From Diaminobutyricimonas sp. LJ205 (GTDB lineage: Bacteria; Actinomycetota; Actinomycetes; Actinomycetales; Microbacteriaceae): a stretch of 64,000 bases of DNA. Location: positions 1,302,001 through 1,366,000 of the forward strand of contig NZ_CP046619.1 in the NCBI RefSeq assembly GCF_009755725.1. The letters are read 5' to 3'. The translations under genes and the position numbers were made by a program. Every line of letters starts with the position of its first letter. Within the stretch, counting starts at the first letter, position 1. A model generated the notes under the pieces. That model saw only the letters and a program-made list of their open reading frames with translations, was not told where the DNA came from and ran no database searches. Shown one piece after another: positions 25,171 to 36,237 of the stretch.

Positions 25171-26247
25171 CTACGCCAGGTCGTCGTCCGAGCGGGCGCC
25201 GAAGACGATTTCATCCCAGCTGGGCATCGCGGCGCGACCCTTGCGCGGCTTGTGCACGCTCGATGGCTGTTCCGGCAACGGCTGCGTGTCAGACGGCCGC
25301 GCATGCGCAGGCGCATGATCGTCCTCGGACACCCCGTACTCGTCGAGTGGCACGTCAACGAGACGGATGCCTCGACCGGCGGGACGCTGGTCCTCAGGTT
25401 CCTCGAACTGGGCAGCCTCGCGCTCTCCGCGACGACGCCGCAGCGCCTCCAGCAGATCGGCGGTCTGACTGAGCGAGCGGGGCTGCTTCTCGGTCACCGG
25501 CCCACGAGGCGGCACAGCATCCTGCTGACGCACCGATGGGTGCTGGCTGGGGAAGACGACCTGTTCGATGATCGGCGCCTCGTCCGGGGCATCCGATTGG
25601 GTGACGGTGAACGCACCGCTGTCGAAGCGGGTCTGGTCCGGCGTGCTCTCGTCGGTGGGTACGGCGCGCAGCCGGGGAATCAGGGCTCCACGCACTTCGC
25701 CCTGCTGCGACAGGGTGATCGCCTCGTTGCCGAGCGGCGCCAGCGCCTGCTTGCGGGGCTCATATTGCCAACGGGCGTCGTGGTCGATCCCGTCCGCGCT
25801 GAACGACAGCTTGACGATCCAGCCGGAGTCTTCCTTCCAGCTCGCCCAGCGTTCGCCAGTGGCGGCAAGGCCGTGGAGACGATCGCGGATCACTGAACCG
25901 AAGGTCGGACCTTCGCCGAGCGGCTCGGCATCGCTGGCCGTGTGCACGGGCACATTGAGCGCCGACTCGACGATGTACTCGCGTTCGGCGAGCACGGGTC
26001 CCTCAAATTTGCGGATGTACTCGATCGGCGCTCCGGTGACACCGGCGACGTCCTCCGCGGACATGCCGGCGCGGATGTGCGCCTGGATCTCGCGCGGTGC
26101 CGGCTTGCGACCTGACACGGCTGGCGTGGACGGCTGCTTCAACCGGCTCCGCACCGTGTCGTCGATCGCGATGCGGTAACGATGTCCCTCTTCGGAGGCC
26201 GCGAGCAGTGCTCCGCCGTCCACCCCGATGACTTTCAGTTCCTGCAT
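25171..26247 (-). CDS. sepH: Septation protein SepH (DUF3071)
   Basis: Actinobacterial cell-division regulator that binds FtsZ and promotes its assembly. The 358-residue protein begins MQELKVIGVDGGALLA, typical of the family, and has the helix-turn-helix-like segment REIQAHIRAGMSAEDVAGVTGAPIEYIRKFE. After WASWKEDSGWIV and ARWQYEPRKQAL comes a long disordered linker and a basic C-terminus (KPRKGRAAMPSWDEIVFG). The ATG at 26247 has GGAGGCGG about 4-7 bases upstream; an earlier in-frame start at 26289 has no support. The SepH name rests on the N-terminal domain, which I recognise well. Confidence 0.92.
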   Translation of the reverse strand: MQELKVIGVDGGALLAASEEGHRYRIAIDDTVRSRLKQPSTPAVSGRKPAPREIQAHIRAGMSAEDVAGVTGAPIEYIRKFEGPVLAEREYIVESALNVPVHTASDAEPLGEGPTFGSVIRDRLHGLAATGERWASWKEDSGWIVKLSFSADGIDHDARWQYEPRKQALAPLGNEAITLSQQGEVRGALIPRLRAVPTDESTPDQTRFDSGAFTVTQSDAPDEAPIIEQVVFPSQHPSVRQQDAVPPRGPVTEKQPRSLSQTADLLEALRRRRGEREAAQFEEPEDQRPAGRGIRLVDVPLDEYGVSEDDHAPAHARPSDTQPLPEQPSSVHKPRKGRAAMPSWDEIVFGARSDDDLA

Positions 26248-26438
26248 TGATCCGCCTCCGGCTCTGACATTCCGAGGCAAGGATGTCACGGCACACGGCG
26301 TTTACTCGGGAATATCCCGGGCGTGCCGGAAGTTGCTTGTGGGACAGTTCTGGCGTGCGAATCGTGAATTGCGTTTCACCGCCAGTTCATGCAAACTGTG
26401 CCCGCCGAATTTCAATGAACCAATAGAAGTGGATGGGA

Positions 26439-26732
26439 ATGGCAACCGACTACGACGCCCCGCGCAAGAGCGACGACGACTCCGAGTCGATCGAGGCCCT
26501 CAAGGAGCGCGTGCCCGACAAGATGTCGGGGGTCGTGGACGTCGACGACGCCGACAACCCTGGCAGCTTCGAGCTCGCCGGTCAGGATCTTTCTGACCTT
26601 GATCTCGACGTTGTCGTCCTGCCCCCGCAGGCTGACGAATTCACATGCGTCAGCTGCTTCCTTGTGAAGCACCGTTCGCAGCTCGACCACGAGGAAAAGC
26701 TCGGGCCGATCTGCCTGGAGTGCGCAGCCTAG
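26439..26732 (+). CDS. DUF4193 family protein
   Basis: 97 residues. The N-terminus MATDYDAPRKSDDDSES and C-terminal FTCVSCFLVKHRSQL ... ICLECA are hallmarks of the DUF4193 family, which is nearly restricted to actinobacteria. Two CxxC pairs suggest a small zinc or iron site. The acidic N-terminal half looks disordered. ATG at 26439 gives the family-standard start; another ATG lies 6 bases upstream. The 191-base gap before it holds no evident gene. The last 4 bases overlap the convergent DUF3093 gene. Function unknown. Confidence 0.9.
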   Translation: MATDYDAPRKSDDDSESIEALKERVPDKMSGVVDVDDADNPGSFELAGQDLSDLDLDVVVLPPQADEFTCVSCFLVKHRSQLDHEEKLGPICLECAA

Positions 26733-27178
26733 GCTGCTCGCGATTTCGCCGTACCGATCGCCTCGACGAGCGCCTCCGGGTGTCTCGTCGAGACGATCCA
26801 GTACGGCACCGGGTCGCTGTCATCGAGCAGCTCGATCCGCACTACCCCCGAAACCCAGCCCCTGATCAGCAGCCAGGCCCGCGCATCAAGTCGCGGCCCA
26901 CGCTCCTGCCGGGCATCCTCGCCGTCATGTGCGGTGACCTCGCCTGCCAGCTCGAGCGGCAAGCTCGCCCGCCCAGCCTTGAAGACCGTCTCACTGACCG
27001 TCACCGTCGGCGCTGCCGCGATCAGCAGCAGGATGAGTGCGATGTACAGCACGATCCCCGTGATGATGCCCACCAGCAGGTTGATCGGCAGGAAAACCAG
27101 AATCGACGCCGGGATGACCAGCGCTGAAGCCAGGTACATCCACGCGCTCGGCCAGAGACGCTCACGGAACAGGATCAT
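26729..27178 (-). CDS. DUF3093 family membrane protein
   Basis: 149 residues. Two adjacent N-terminal transmembrane helices (SAWMYLASALVIPASILVFLPI and LVGIITGIVLYIALILLLIAAA) are followed by a cytoplasmic beta-rich domain with ARAWLLIRGWVSGVVRIELLD and DPVPYWIVSTRHPEALVEAI, the conserved core of DUF3093. The gene lies beside dut, DUF3710 and DUF3159, its usual actinobacterial neighbours. Function unknown. Confidence 0.88.
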   Translation of the reverse strand: MILFRERLWPSAWMYLASALVIPASILVFLPINLLVGIITGIVLYIALILLLIAAAPTVTVSETVFKAGRASLPLELAGEVTAHDGEDARQERGPRLDARAWLLIRGWVSGVVRIELLDDSDPVPYWIVSTRHPEALVEAIGTAKSRAA

Positions 27179-27249
27179 GCCTCTATTCGATCAGATCGAG
27201 CGGCCTGCTCTCGTCGGGACGCACGTTCAGGCTCATGGCCGTTGTGGGC

Positions 27250-27255
27250 TAGCCT
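27250..27255 (+). promoter_or_regulatory. -10 box TAGCCT of the dut operon
   Basis: TAGCCT ends 7 bases before the GTG at 27263; no ribosome-binding site is present, so the dut-DUF3710-DUF3159 mRNA is probably leaderless. Confidence 0.55.
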
Positions 27256-27262
27256 TCTTCGC

Positions 27263-27736
27263 GTGACCGATATCGTCGACGTTCTGATCAAGAGCGACCA
27301 CTTGCCGGAGTATGCCCACCCAGGCGATGCCGGGGCGGATCTCGTCTCGACCATCGACCTCGTTCTGCAGCCGGGGGAGCGGGCGCTGATTCCGACCGGA
27401 GTGTCGATCGCGCTGCCCGAGGGTTACGTCGCCTTCGTCGTTCCCCGCAGTGGCCTGGCCACCAAGCACGGGATCACCATTGTGAACAGTCCCGGCACGG
27501 TTGACGCCGGCTACCGCGGCGAGCTCAAGGCGACGCTGTTGAACACGGATGCCTCAGAGCCCTACTCAATCTCGGCTGGTGATCGCATCGCCCAACTGAT
27601 CGTGATGCCCGTGTCCAGGGCGCGCTTCATTCCCGTCGACGAACTCCCCGACAGCCAGCGCGGCGCGGGCGGCTTCGGGTCGACCGGCTACACAGCACCG
27701 GACACTCGCACGCAAGAAACAGGAGTAACCGCGTGA
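27263..27736 (+). CDS. dut: dUTP diphosphatase
   Basis: Hydrolyses dUTP to dUMP and PPi, keeping uracil out of DNA and supplying dTMP synthesis. The 157-residue protein carries the five trimeric dUTPase motifs in order: HPGDAGADLVS, PRSGLATKHGITI, GTVDAGYRGEL, GDRIAQLIVMP, and RGAGGFGSTG at the C-terminal P-loop-like arm. GTG at 27263 fits the -10 box and the family start. The gene overlaps DUF3710 by 4 bases. Confidence 0.97.
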   Translation: MTDIVDVLIKSDHLPEYAHPGDAGADLVSTIDLVLQPGERALIPTGVSIALPEGYVAFVVPRSGLATKHGITIVNSPGTVDAGYRGELKATLLNTDASEPYSISAGDRIAQLIVMPVSRARFIPVDELPDSQRGAGGFGSTGYTAPDTRTQETGVTA

Positions 27737-28374
27737 CCGACGCCCCGCAGGACCCGGACGAGACCACCTCGCCCGCGATCGACCCCGAGAAGTCCGCCCC
27801 CGCTGACCGCGACACCGCAGGACCGCTCGATGAGAGCGAAGCGAATGCTGTGCGGCCCTACGTCGATCTCGGCGGAGTGAAGATCGTGCCTCGCCCCGAG
27901 CTGCAGCTGCGTCTCGAGGTCGAAGAGGGAACCAAGCGCGTCGTCGCCGTCGGGCTCGACTACGCCGGGTCCACCCTTCAGGTTCAGCCCTTTGCCGCGC
28001 CCCGCTCGAGCGGTCTGTGGCACGAGATCCGCGCGCAGATCGGCGAGCAGATCAAGAAGCAGGGTGGCCGCACCACTCAGAAGGACGGCCCGTTCGGCCC
28101 CGAACTGCTTGCCGAACTCCCCGTCGTGGCCGGTGCCCCCGGCGCCAGCCGCATGGCCCGGTTCATCGGTGTCGACGGCCCGCGCTGGTTCCTGCGCGGG
28201 GTGATCGCCGGTGAAGGCGTGGTCAACCCCGAGGCCGCCGAGAAGATCGAAGACCTCTTCCGCAGTATCGTCGTCGTGCGCGGCAATACGCCGATGCCGC
28301 CGCGGGACTTGATCCCGCTGCACATGCCCCAGAACCAGGCCGGCCAGACGCCGACAACACCGACCCAAGCGTGA
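27733..28374 (+). CDS. DUF3710 family protein
   Basis: 213 residues, actinobacterial DUF3710. The acidic N-terminus is disordered; the core runs from YVDLGGVKIVPRPELQLRLEVEEG through SSGLWHEIRAQIGEQIKKQGG and FGPELLAEL to RFIGVDGPRWFLRGVIAG, with RDLIPLHMP near the end. The order dut-DUF3710-DUF3159 with 4-base GTGA overlaps at both junctions is conserved in related bacteria and implies a coupled operon. Function unknown. Confidence 0.9.
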   Translation: MTDAPQDPDETTSPAIDPEKSAPADRDTAGPLDESEANAVRPYVDLGGVKIVPRPELQLRLEVEEGTKRVVAVGLDYAGSTLQVQPFAAPRSSGLWHEIRAQIGEQIKKQGGRTTQKDGPFGPELLAELPVVAGAPGASRMARFIGVDGPRWFLRGVIAGEGVVNPEAAEKIEDLFRSIVVVRGNTPMPPRDLIPLHMPQNQAGQTPTTPTQA

Positions 28375-29087
28375 GCCAGCAGCAGCCAGAGATTCCCGAG
28401 CCGTCACAGCCGAACCTGGCCGACGCGCTCAGCGCCGCCGCGCGCAAGTCGGCGTTCGCTCACGTCGAGCCGGGCAAGACGCCCACCGGCCATGACCTGT
28501 TCCGCGCCGTCGGCGGTGCACGCGGACTGGTCGAGGCGCTGCTGCCTGGACTGATGTTCCTGGTCGTCTACACGATCACCGAAGACCTGGTGCCCTCGGT
28601 CATTGCCCCCGTGGTCATCGCCTTGCTGTTCGTCGCGGTCCGGGTCTTCACTCGTAGCCCCCTGGGTCCGGCCGTGGCCGGTGTCATCGGCGTGGGCGCG
28701 TCCGCCGGAGTCGCATTGTTCACCGGCCAGGCCGAGGACAACTTCCTGCTCGGCTTCATCATCAACGGCGCGTCGGTGACCGTCCTGGTGATCAGCCTGG
28801 CCGCGCGTTGGCCGTTGATCGGCGTCATCGTCGGCCTGCTGCGTGGGGATGTCTCCGGCTGGCGGAGCGATAAGGCACAGTTCCGTGTGGCCGTCGTCGC
28901 GACGCTGCTGTGGATAGGTGTGTTCTCGCTGCGACTCGCGGTTCAACTGCCGCTGTACCTCGCATCCCAGACGCAGGCGCTGGCCGCGACCAAACTGCTG
29001 ATGGGGGTGCCGCTGTACGCGGCGACACTGTGGGTCACCTGGCTACTGGTGCGCGCCGCGTACACGCCGGTCGAATCCAAGGATTGA
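28371..29087 (+). CDS. DUF3159 family membrane protein
   Basis: 238 residues with a cytoplasmic N-terminus and six predicted transmembrane helices beginning LVEALLPGLMFLVVYTITEDL. Conserved DUF3159 features are the GGARGLVEALLPGLMF start of the first helix, the FLLGFIINGASV helix, and GDVSGWRSDKAQFRVA in the loop. The start GTG overlaps the DUF3710 stop. It is the last gene of the dut operon. Function unknown. Confidence 0.9.
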   Translation: MSQQQPEIPEPSQPNLADALSAAARKSAFAHVEPGKTPTGHDLFRAVGGARGLVEALLPGLMFLVVYTITEDLVPSVIAPVVIALLFVAVRVFTRSPLGPAVAGVIGVGASAGVALFTGQAEDNFLLGFIINGASVTVLVISLAARWPLIGVIVGLLRGDVSGWRSDKAQFRVAVVATLLWIGVFSLRLAVQLPLYLASQTQALAATKLLMGVPLYAATLWVTWLLVRAAYTPVESKD

Positions 29088-29105
29088 GACATCCGCCCTG
29101 CTATG

Positions 29106-29127
29106 TTTATCTTGACATCAAGATAAA
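29106..29127. promoter_or_regulatory. 22-bp palindromic operator over the acnA promoter region
   Basis: Perfect 10-bp arms (TTTATCTTGA at 29106-29115 and TCAAGATAAA at 29118-29127) around a 2-base centre. The arm and centre together contain a consensus -35 hexamer TTGACA (29112-29117) directed toward acnA, so a bound protein would block RNA polymerase. Symmetry and spacing suit a dimeric winged-helix regulator, for example of the MarR family. Confidence 0.65.
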
Positions 29128-29247
29128 TTGACCGGTTTTGGGAGCGCGCCACGCCCGTGGCAGCCACCCGGAACGGGCTTAGGCTTGGCTTGCTGGCGGA
29201 CGTCGCGGCGGCAAGGATGAGTTCGAGTCAGCAAGGGAGACGGCACA

Positions 29248-32061
<2,814 letters not shown>

Positions 32062-32073
32062 GATTCTGACGCT

Positions 32074-34023
32074 ATGACCCTTCTCGAGACCATCCACGGT
32101 CCTCGTGATCTCGACGGACTCTCCTCCGCGCAGCTGAAACAGCTCGCGGAGGAGATCCGCCATTTCCTGGTCGCCGAGGTCTCCAAGACCGGCGGCCACC
32201 TGGGCCCGAATCTGGGCGTGGTGGAGCTCACGATTGCCATCCACCGCGTATTCAAGTCGCCGAACGACGCGATCGTCTTCGACACCGGACACCAGAGTTA
32301 CGTGCACAAACTGCTGACCGGTCGGCAGGACTTCAGCCTGCTCCGGCAACGCGGCGGACTCGCCGGCTACCCGCAACGCTCCGAGTCCGAGCACGACATC
32401 GTCGAGTCCTCACACGCGTCCAGCTCGCTGAGCTGGGCGGACGGCATCTCGCGCGCGTTCGCGATGACCGGGCAGGACAAGCGCCACGTCGTCGCCGTGG
32501 TCGGTGACGGGGCGCTCACCGGCGGCATGACCTGGGAAGCGCTGAACAACATCAGCGATGACAACAGCCGCAACCTGGTCATCATCGTCAACGACAACGG
32601 TCGCTCCTACGCGCCCACTATCGGTGGCATGGCGCGTTTCCTGAACAGCGTGCGCACCCGGCCGACCTACAAGGACCTGTACGTCTCGTCGCGGAAACTC
32701 TTCGACCGGCTCGGCAAACCGGGACGCGCGTTCTACCGCGGCACGCGCGGTGCGCTGCACGGATTCCTCAGTCGCGGGTCCAACTACCAGGGGCTGTACT
32801 CGAACCTCGACATCAAGTACCTCGGCCCCGTCGACGGTCACGACATCGGTGCCCTCCGGGAGGCGCTGCAGCAGGCGAAGAACTACTCGGCGCCGGTGAT
32901 CGTGCACGTGATCACCCGCAAGGGGGAAGGGTACGAACCGGCGCTGTCGGATGTCGCGGACCAGTTCCACGCCGTCGGCCAGATCGATCCCGAGACGGGG
33001 GAGCCGATCGAGGCCAGCAAGCCGTCCTGGACGTCGGTATTCGCCGATGAGATTGTCAAGCTGGCCGAGAAGAACCCCCGCATCGTCGGCATCACTGCCG
33101 CCATGCTCCGGCCCACCGGGCTGCACAAGCTCGCCGAGCGTTTCCCCGACCGGGTCTTCGACGTCGGCATCGCCGAGCAGCACGCGGTGACCTCGGCCGC
33201 GGGACTCGCCTTCGGCGGCCTGCACCCGGTGGTCGCGGTGTACGCGACGTTCATGAACCGGGCCTTCGACCAGGTGCTGATGGATGTCGCCCTGCACAAA
33301 GCCGGCGTCACCTTCGTTCTGGACCGCGCTGGCGTCACCGGGCCGGATGGCCCGAGCCACCATGGCATGTGGGACCTGGCCTTGCTGCAGGTGGTGCCCA
33401 CCATCCGCATCGCGGCGCCCCGCGACTCGGACGCGCTTCGGGAGCAGCTCGGCGAGGCTGTCGCGGTGACCGAGGCACCTACCGTGGTGCGCTTCGCGAA
33501 GGGCTCAGTTGGCACGCAGTTCCCCGCATTGCGTCGCACGGCAGACGGTGTGGACGTGTTGCGCGACGGTGAAGGCCGCGACGTGCTGATCGTCACGGTC
33601 GGGCCGATGGCGAAGCTCGGACTGGAGGTCGCCGAACGGCTGGCAGCCCAGGGGATCGGCGCGACCGTGGTCGACCCCCGCTGGGTCGTTCCGGTTCCTG
33701 CGAGCGTCGTCGACTTCGCCCGCGAGCACCGCATCGTGATCACCATCGAGGACGGTGTCAGGGTCGGTGGCGTGGGCACACGCATCCGCCAGGTGCTGCG
33801 TGAGGCGGGCGTCGACACGGCCGTGGACGAGCTCGGGTTGCCGGATGCCTTCCTCGACCACGCGACCCGCGACGAGATTCTCGCTGACGCCGGGCTCACC
33901 GCGCAGCACATCGCCCGCGACATCGTCGCGCAGGTGCTCGGCATCCGGATCCCGATCGCGCGACCGCTCACCGCAGCGCAGGCGGCCGCGCTGAACACCG
34001 GCCCGATCGGCACCCAGCCTTAA
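32074..34023 (+). CDS. dxs: 1-deoxy-D-xylulose-5-phosphate synthase
   Basis: First enzyme of the non-mevalonate isoprenoid route; joins pyruvate and glyceraldehyde 3-phosphate using thiamine diphosphate. The 649-residue protein shows KTGGHLGPNLGVVELT, DTGHQSYVHKLLTGR, VVGDGALTGGMTWEALNN (ThDP motif), the transketolase pyrimidine-domain stretch DRVFDVGIAEQHAVTSAAG, and DRAGVTGPDGPSHHG. Length is normal. It starts 12 bases after acnA; TAAGAT spanning the acnA stop could give it a second promoter. Confidence 0.98.
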   Translation: MTLLETIHGPRDLDGLSSAQLKQLAEEIRHFLVAEVSKTGGHLGPNLGVVELTIAIHRVFKSPNDAIVFDTGHQSYVHKLLTGRQDFSLLRQRGGLAGYPQRSESEHDIVESSHASSSLSWADGISRAFAMTGQDKRHVVAVVGDGALTGGMTWEALNNISDDNSRNLVIIVNDNGRSYAPTIGGMARFLNSVRTRPTYKDLYVSSRKLFDRLGKPGRAFYRGTRGALHGFLSRGSNYQGLYSNLDIKYLGPVDGHDIGALREALQQAKNYSAPVIVHVITRKGEGYEPALSDVADQFHAVGQIDPETGEPIEASKPSWTSVFADEIVKLAEKNPRIVGITAAMLRPTGLHKLAERFPDRVFDVGIAEQHAVTSAAGLAFGGLHPVVAVYATFMNRAFDQVLMDVALHKAGVTFVLDRAGVTGPDGPSHHGMWDLALLQVVPTIRIAAPRDSDALREQLGEAVAVTEAPTVVRFAKGSVGTQFPALRRTADGVDVLRDGEGRDVLIVTVGPMAKLGLEVAERLAAQGIGATVVDPRWVVPVPASVVDFAREHRIVITIEDGVRVGGVGTRIRQVLREAGVDTAVDELGLPDAFLDHATRDEILADAGLTAQHIARDIVAQVLGIRIPIARPLTAAQAAALNTGPIGTQP

Positions 34024-34084
34024 CCGCTGATCGAGCCTTCCTGCTGATCGAGCCTGCCGAGATCTCGACAAGCTCGATCAGCGG
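34024..34084. repeat. Dispersed intergenic repeat, copy B, with terminator-like inverted arms
   Basis: Perfect 13-bp inverted repeat, arms at 34024-34036 and 34072-34084, flanking a second copy of TGCTGATCGAGCC and a GAGATCTCGACAAG stretch. The part 34059-34083 matches copy A at 20981-21005. It lies between convergent dxs and fadJ and could stop transcription in both directions, though T runs are absent. Confidence 0.8.
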
Positions 34085-34095
34085 GGAGGCAGGGG

Positions 34096-36237
34096 TTAGG
34101 CCACGCCCTTGATCGGCGGGTGGTGGAAGGTGTCACCGAACACGCGTTCGCTGGCACCGGTCCGGTCCAGGTACGGCGTCGCACCACCCATCTGGAACGG
34201 CCAGCCGGCACCGAGGATCATGCACAGGTCGATGTCCTCGGCTGCTTCGACGACGCCGTCCTCAAGCATTCGGTGAATCTCGTCGGCCAGCCCGTCCTCG
34301 AGCCGGCGCAGGATCTCGGCCTCGCTCATCGGACTGGTGCCGCCACGGACGATCTTCTCGGCCTGCTTGTCGACGCCCTTGATCTTGCCCTTGCCGTCAC
34401 GATCGAAGATCCGACCATGCTCGGCGAGCTCATGCAGGTTCTCGCTGCGGTAGAACCGGTCGGGGAAGGCAGCATGGTGAGTGTCCAGCACGTGCGCGCC
34501 GACCTTCAGACCGACCAGCTCGAGCAGCTCGAAAGCGCTCATCGGCAGGCCGAGCGGGGCAATCGCCTTGTCGACGGTCTCAAACGGCGTGCCGGTATCG
34601 ACCGCGTGCATGGCCTCACCGAGTACCTTGGCGAGCACCCGGTTCACAACGAAGCCCGGTGTGTCGGCGGTGATCACGGCATTCTTCTTGAGCGCCGCTG
34701 CGGTGACCATGGCGGTGCTAAGAACTGCATCGCTCGTCGCATCTGTCTTCACCACCTCGATCAGCGGCATCACCGCGACCGGGTTGAAGAAGTGGAAGCC
34801 GACCAGGCGTTCCGGATGCGCCAGCTCGGCGCCGATCGCGGTCACCGACAGTGACGAGGTGTTGGTCGCCAATACGGCATCCGGGGAGATGTACTTCTCG
34901 ATCTCGGCGAACACCTGCTGCTTGACGCTGAGCTCCTCGAACACGGCCTCGATCACCCAGTCGCAGTCGGCGAAGTCCGCCTTGTTCGTGGTGCCGGTGA
35001 CCAGCGCGCGAAGCCGGTTGGCCTCATCGGCGTTGATCCGGTCTTTGCGAAGTAGGGCGTCAATCTCGTCGCGGATGTACTCGAGTCCCTTGTCAACGCG
35101 TGTCTGATCGAGGTCGGTGATGACCACCGGCACCTGCAGGCGACGGACGAACAGCAGTGCGAACTGGCTGGCCATCAGTCCCGCTCCGATCACACCGACC
35201 TTGGTGACCGGTCGGGCGAGCTCCTTTTCGGGCGCTCCGGCGGGCCGTTTCGCTCGCTTCTGCACCAGGTTGAAGGCGTAGATGCTTGCCCGGAACTGGT
35301 CGCCGGCGATGAGGTCGGCGAGGACCTCGTCTTCGGCGGCGAATCCGGTGGCCTTGTCGGTGTTCTTCGCTGCCTTGAGCAGGTCAAGGGCACGGTACGG
35401 GGACTTCGCTACCGTGCCGATCTTCGACTCGAGCATCTTCCGCGCGATGCCGACCGCGGCATCCCACTTCACCGCCCGCTCGATCTTGCCCGGCTGGTTG
35501 GGACGCTTTACCGTGAGCCGGCCGGAGAGCACGTCATCGGCCCACCGGATCGAGTTCTCGAGGAAGTTGACCGGGCCGAACATGGCATCCGCAATACCCA
35601 GCTCGAGGACCTCGTTGCCCTTCAGGGTGCGGTTGTTCTTCAGCGGGTTCTCGATGATGACCTTGAGCGCATTCTCGATGCCGATCAGGTTCGGCAGCAG
35701 CCAGGCGCCACCCCAGCCGGGAATCAGCCCGAGGAAGACCTCGGGCAGCGCGAACGCGGGAATCGAGCTGTCCACCGTGCGGTAGTCAGCGTTCAGGGCG
35801 ATCTCCACGCCACCGCCGAGAGCCAGGCCGTTGATGAAGACGAATGAGGGAACCCCCAGTTCGCCGAGCTTGCCGAGCACCTGGTGACCCAGCCGGCCCA
35901 TCTGCAGGCCGGTCTCCCGGTCTGGGATGTCGCCCACCCGCGACAGGTCAGCGCCTGCCGCGAGGATGTACGGCTTGCCGGTCACCGCGACCCCGGCGAT
36001 CTCGCCGCGGGCGGCGCGCTCAGCGAGCGAATCGAGCACCGACCCGAACTCCATCAGGGTCTGCGGGCCGAGCGTGTTTGGGCGGGTGTGGTCGCGACCG
36101 TTGTCGAGGGTGACCAGCACGAGCGTCCGCCCGCCTGAGATCGGGATGTCCCGGGTGTAGGAATGCGTGATCACCTCATCGGTGGCGAGCCCTTGCAGCC
36201 GGTCGAACTCAGCGTCGTTTCGCATAACCGTGGTCAC
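34096..36237 (-). CDS. fadJ: Fatty acid oxidation multifunctional protein: enoyl-CoA hydratase/3-hydroxyacyl-CoA dehydrogenase
   Basis: Alpha subunit of the beta-oxidation complex, 713 residues. The N-terminal crotonase domain shows ILAAGADLSRV and FINGLALGGGVEIALNADYR (oxyanion hole and catalytic Glu region). The NAD-binding domain begins KVGVIGAGLMASQFALLF, and the C-terminal dehydrogenase domain contains GFHFFNPVAVMPLIEVV and PGFVVNRVLAKVLGEA. The GTG at 36237 overlaps the fadA stop (GTGA), so the thiolase is made in step with it; another start exists at M 36225. Symbol fadJ versus fadB is arbitrary here. Confidence 0.95.
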   Translation of the reverse strand: MTTVMRNDAEFDRLQGLATDEVITHSYTRDIPISGGRTLVLVTLDNGRDHTRPNTLGPQTLMEFGSVLDSLAERAARGEIAGVAVTGKPYILAAGADLSRVGDIPDRETGLQMGRLGHQVLGKLGELGVPSFVFINGLALGGGVEIALNADYRTVDSSIPAFALPEVFLGLIPGWGGAWLLPNLIGIENALKVIIENPLKNNRTLKGNEVLELGIADAMFGPVNFLENSIRWADDVLSGRLTVKRPNQPGKIERAVKWDAAVGIARKMLESKIGTVAKSPYRALDLLKAAKNTDKATGFAAEDEVLADLIAGDQFRASIYAFNLVQKRAKRPAGAPEKELARPVTKVGVIGAGLMASQFALLFVRRLQVPVVITDLDQTRVDKGLEYIRDEIDALLRKDRINADEANRLRALVTGTTNKADFADCDWVIEAVFEELSVKQQVFAEIEKYISPDAVLATNTSSLSVTAIGAELAHPERLVGFHFFNPVAVMPLIEVVKTDATSDAVLSTAMVTAAALKKNAVITADTPGFVVNRVLAKVLGEAMHAVDTGTPFETVDKAIAPLGLPMSAFELLELVGLKVGAHVLDTHHAAFPDRFYRSENLHELAEHGRIFDRDGKGKIKGVDKQAEKIVRGGTSPMSEAEILRRLEDGLADEIHRMLEDGVVEAAEDIDLCMILGAGWPFQMGGATPYLDRTGASERVFGDTFHHPPIKGVA

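Noticed and set aside
29106-29127. Palindrome as the end of a transposon or as a terminator
   Set aside because: No target duplication, no transposase, AT-rich stem without a T run; operator reading fits better.
34240-36113. Several Arg/Ser/Pro-rich frames antisense to fadJ
   Set aside because: No domains, all opposite clear crotonase and dehydrogenase motifs.
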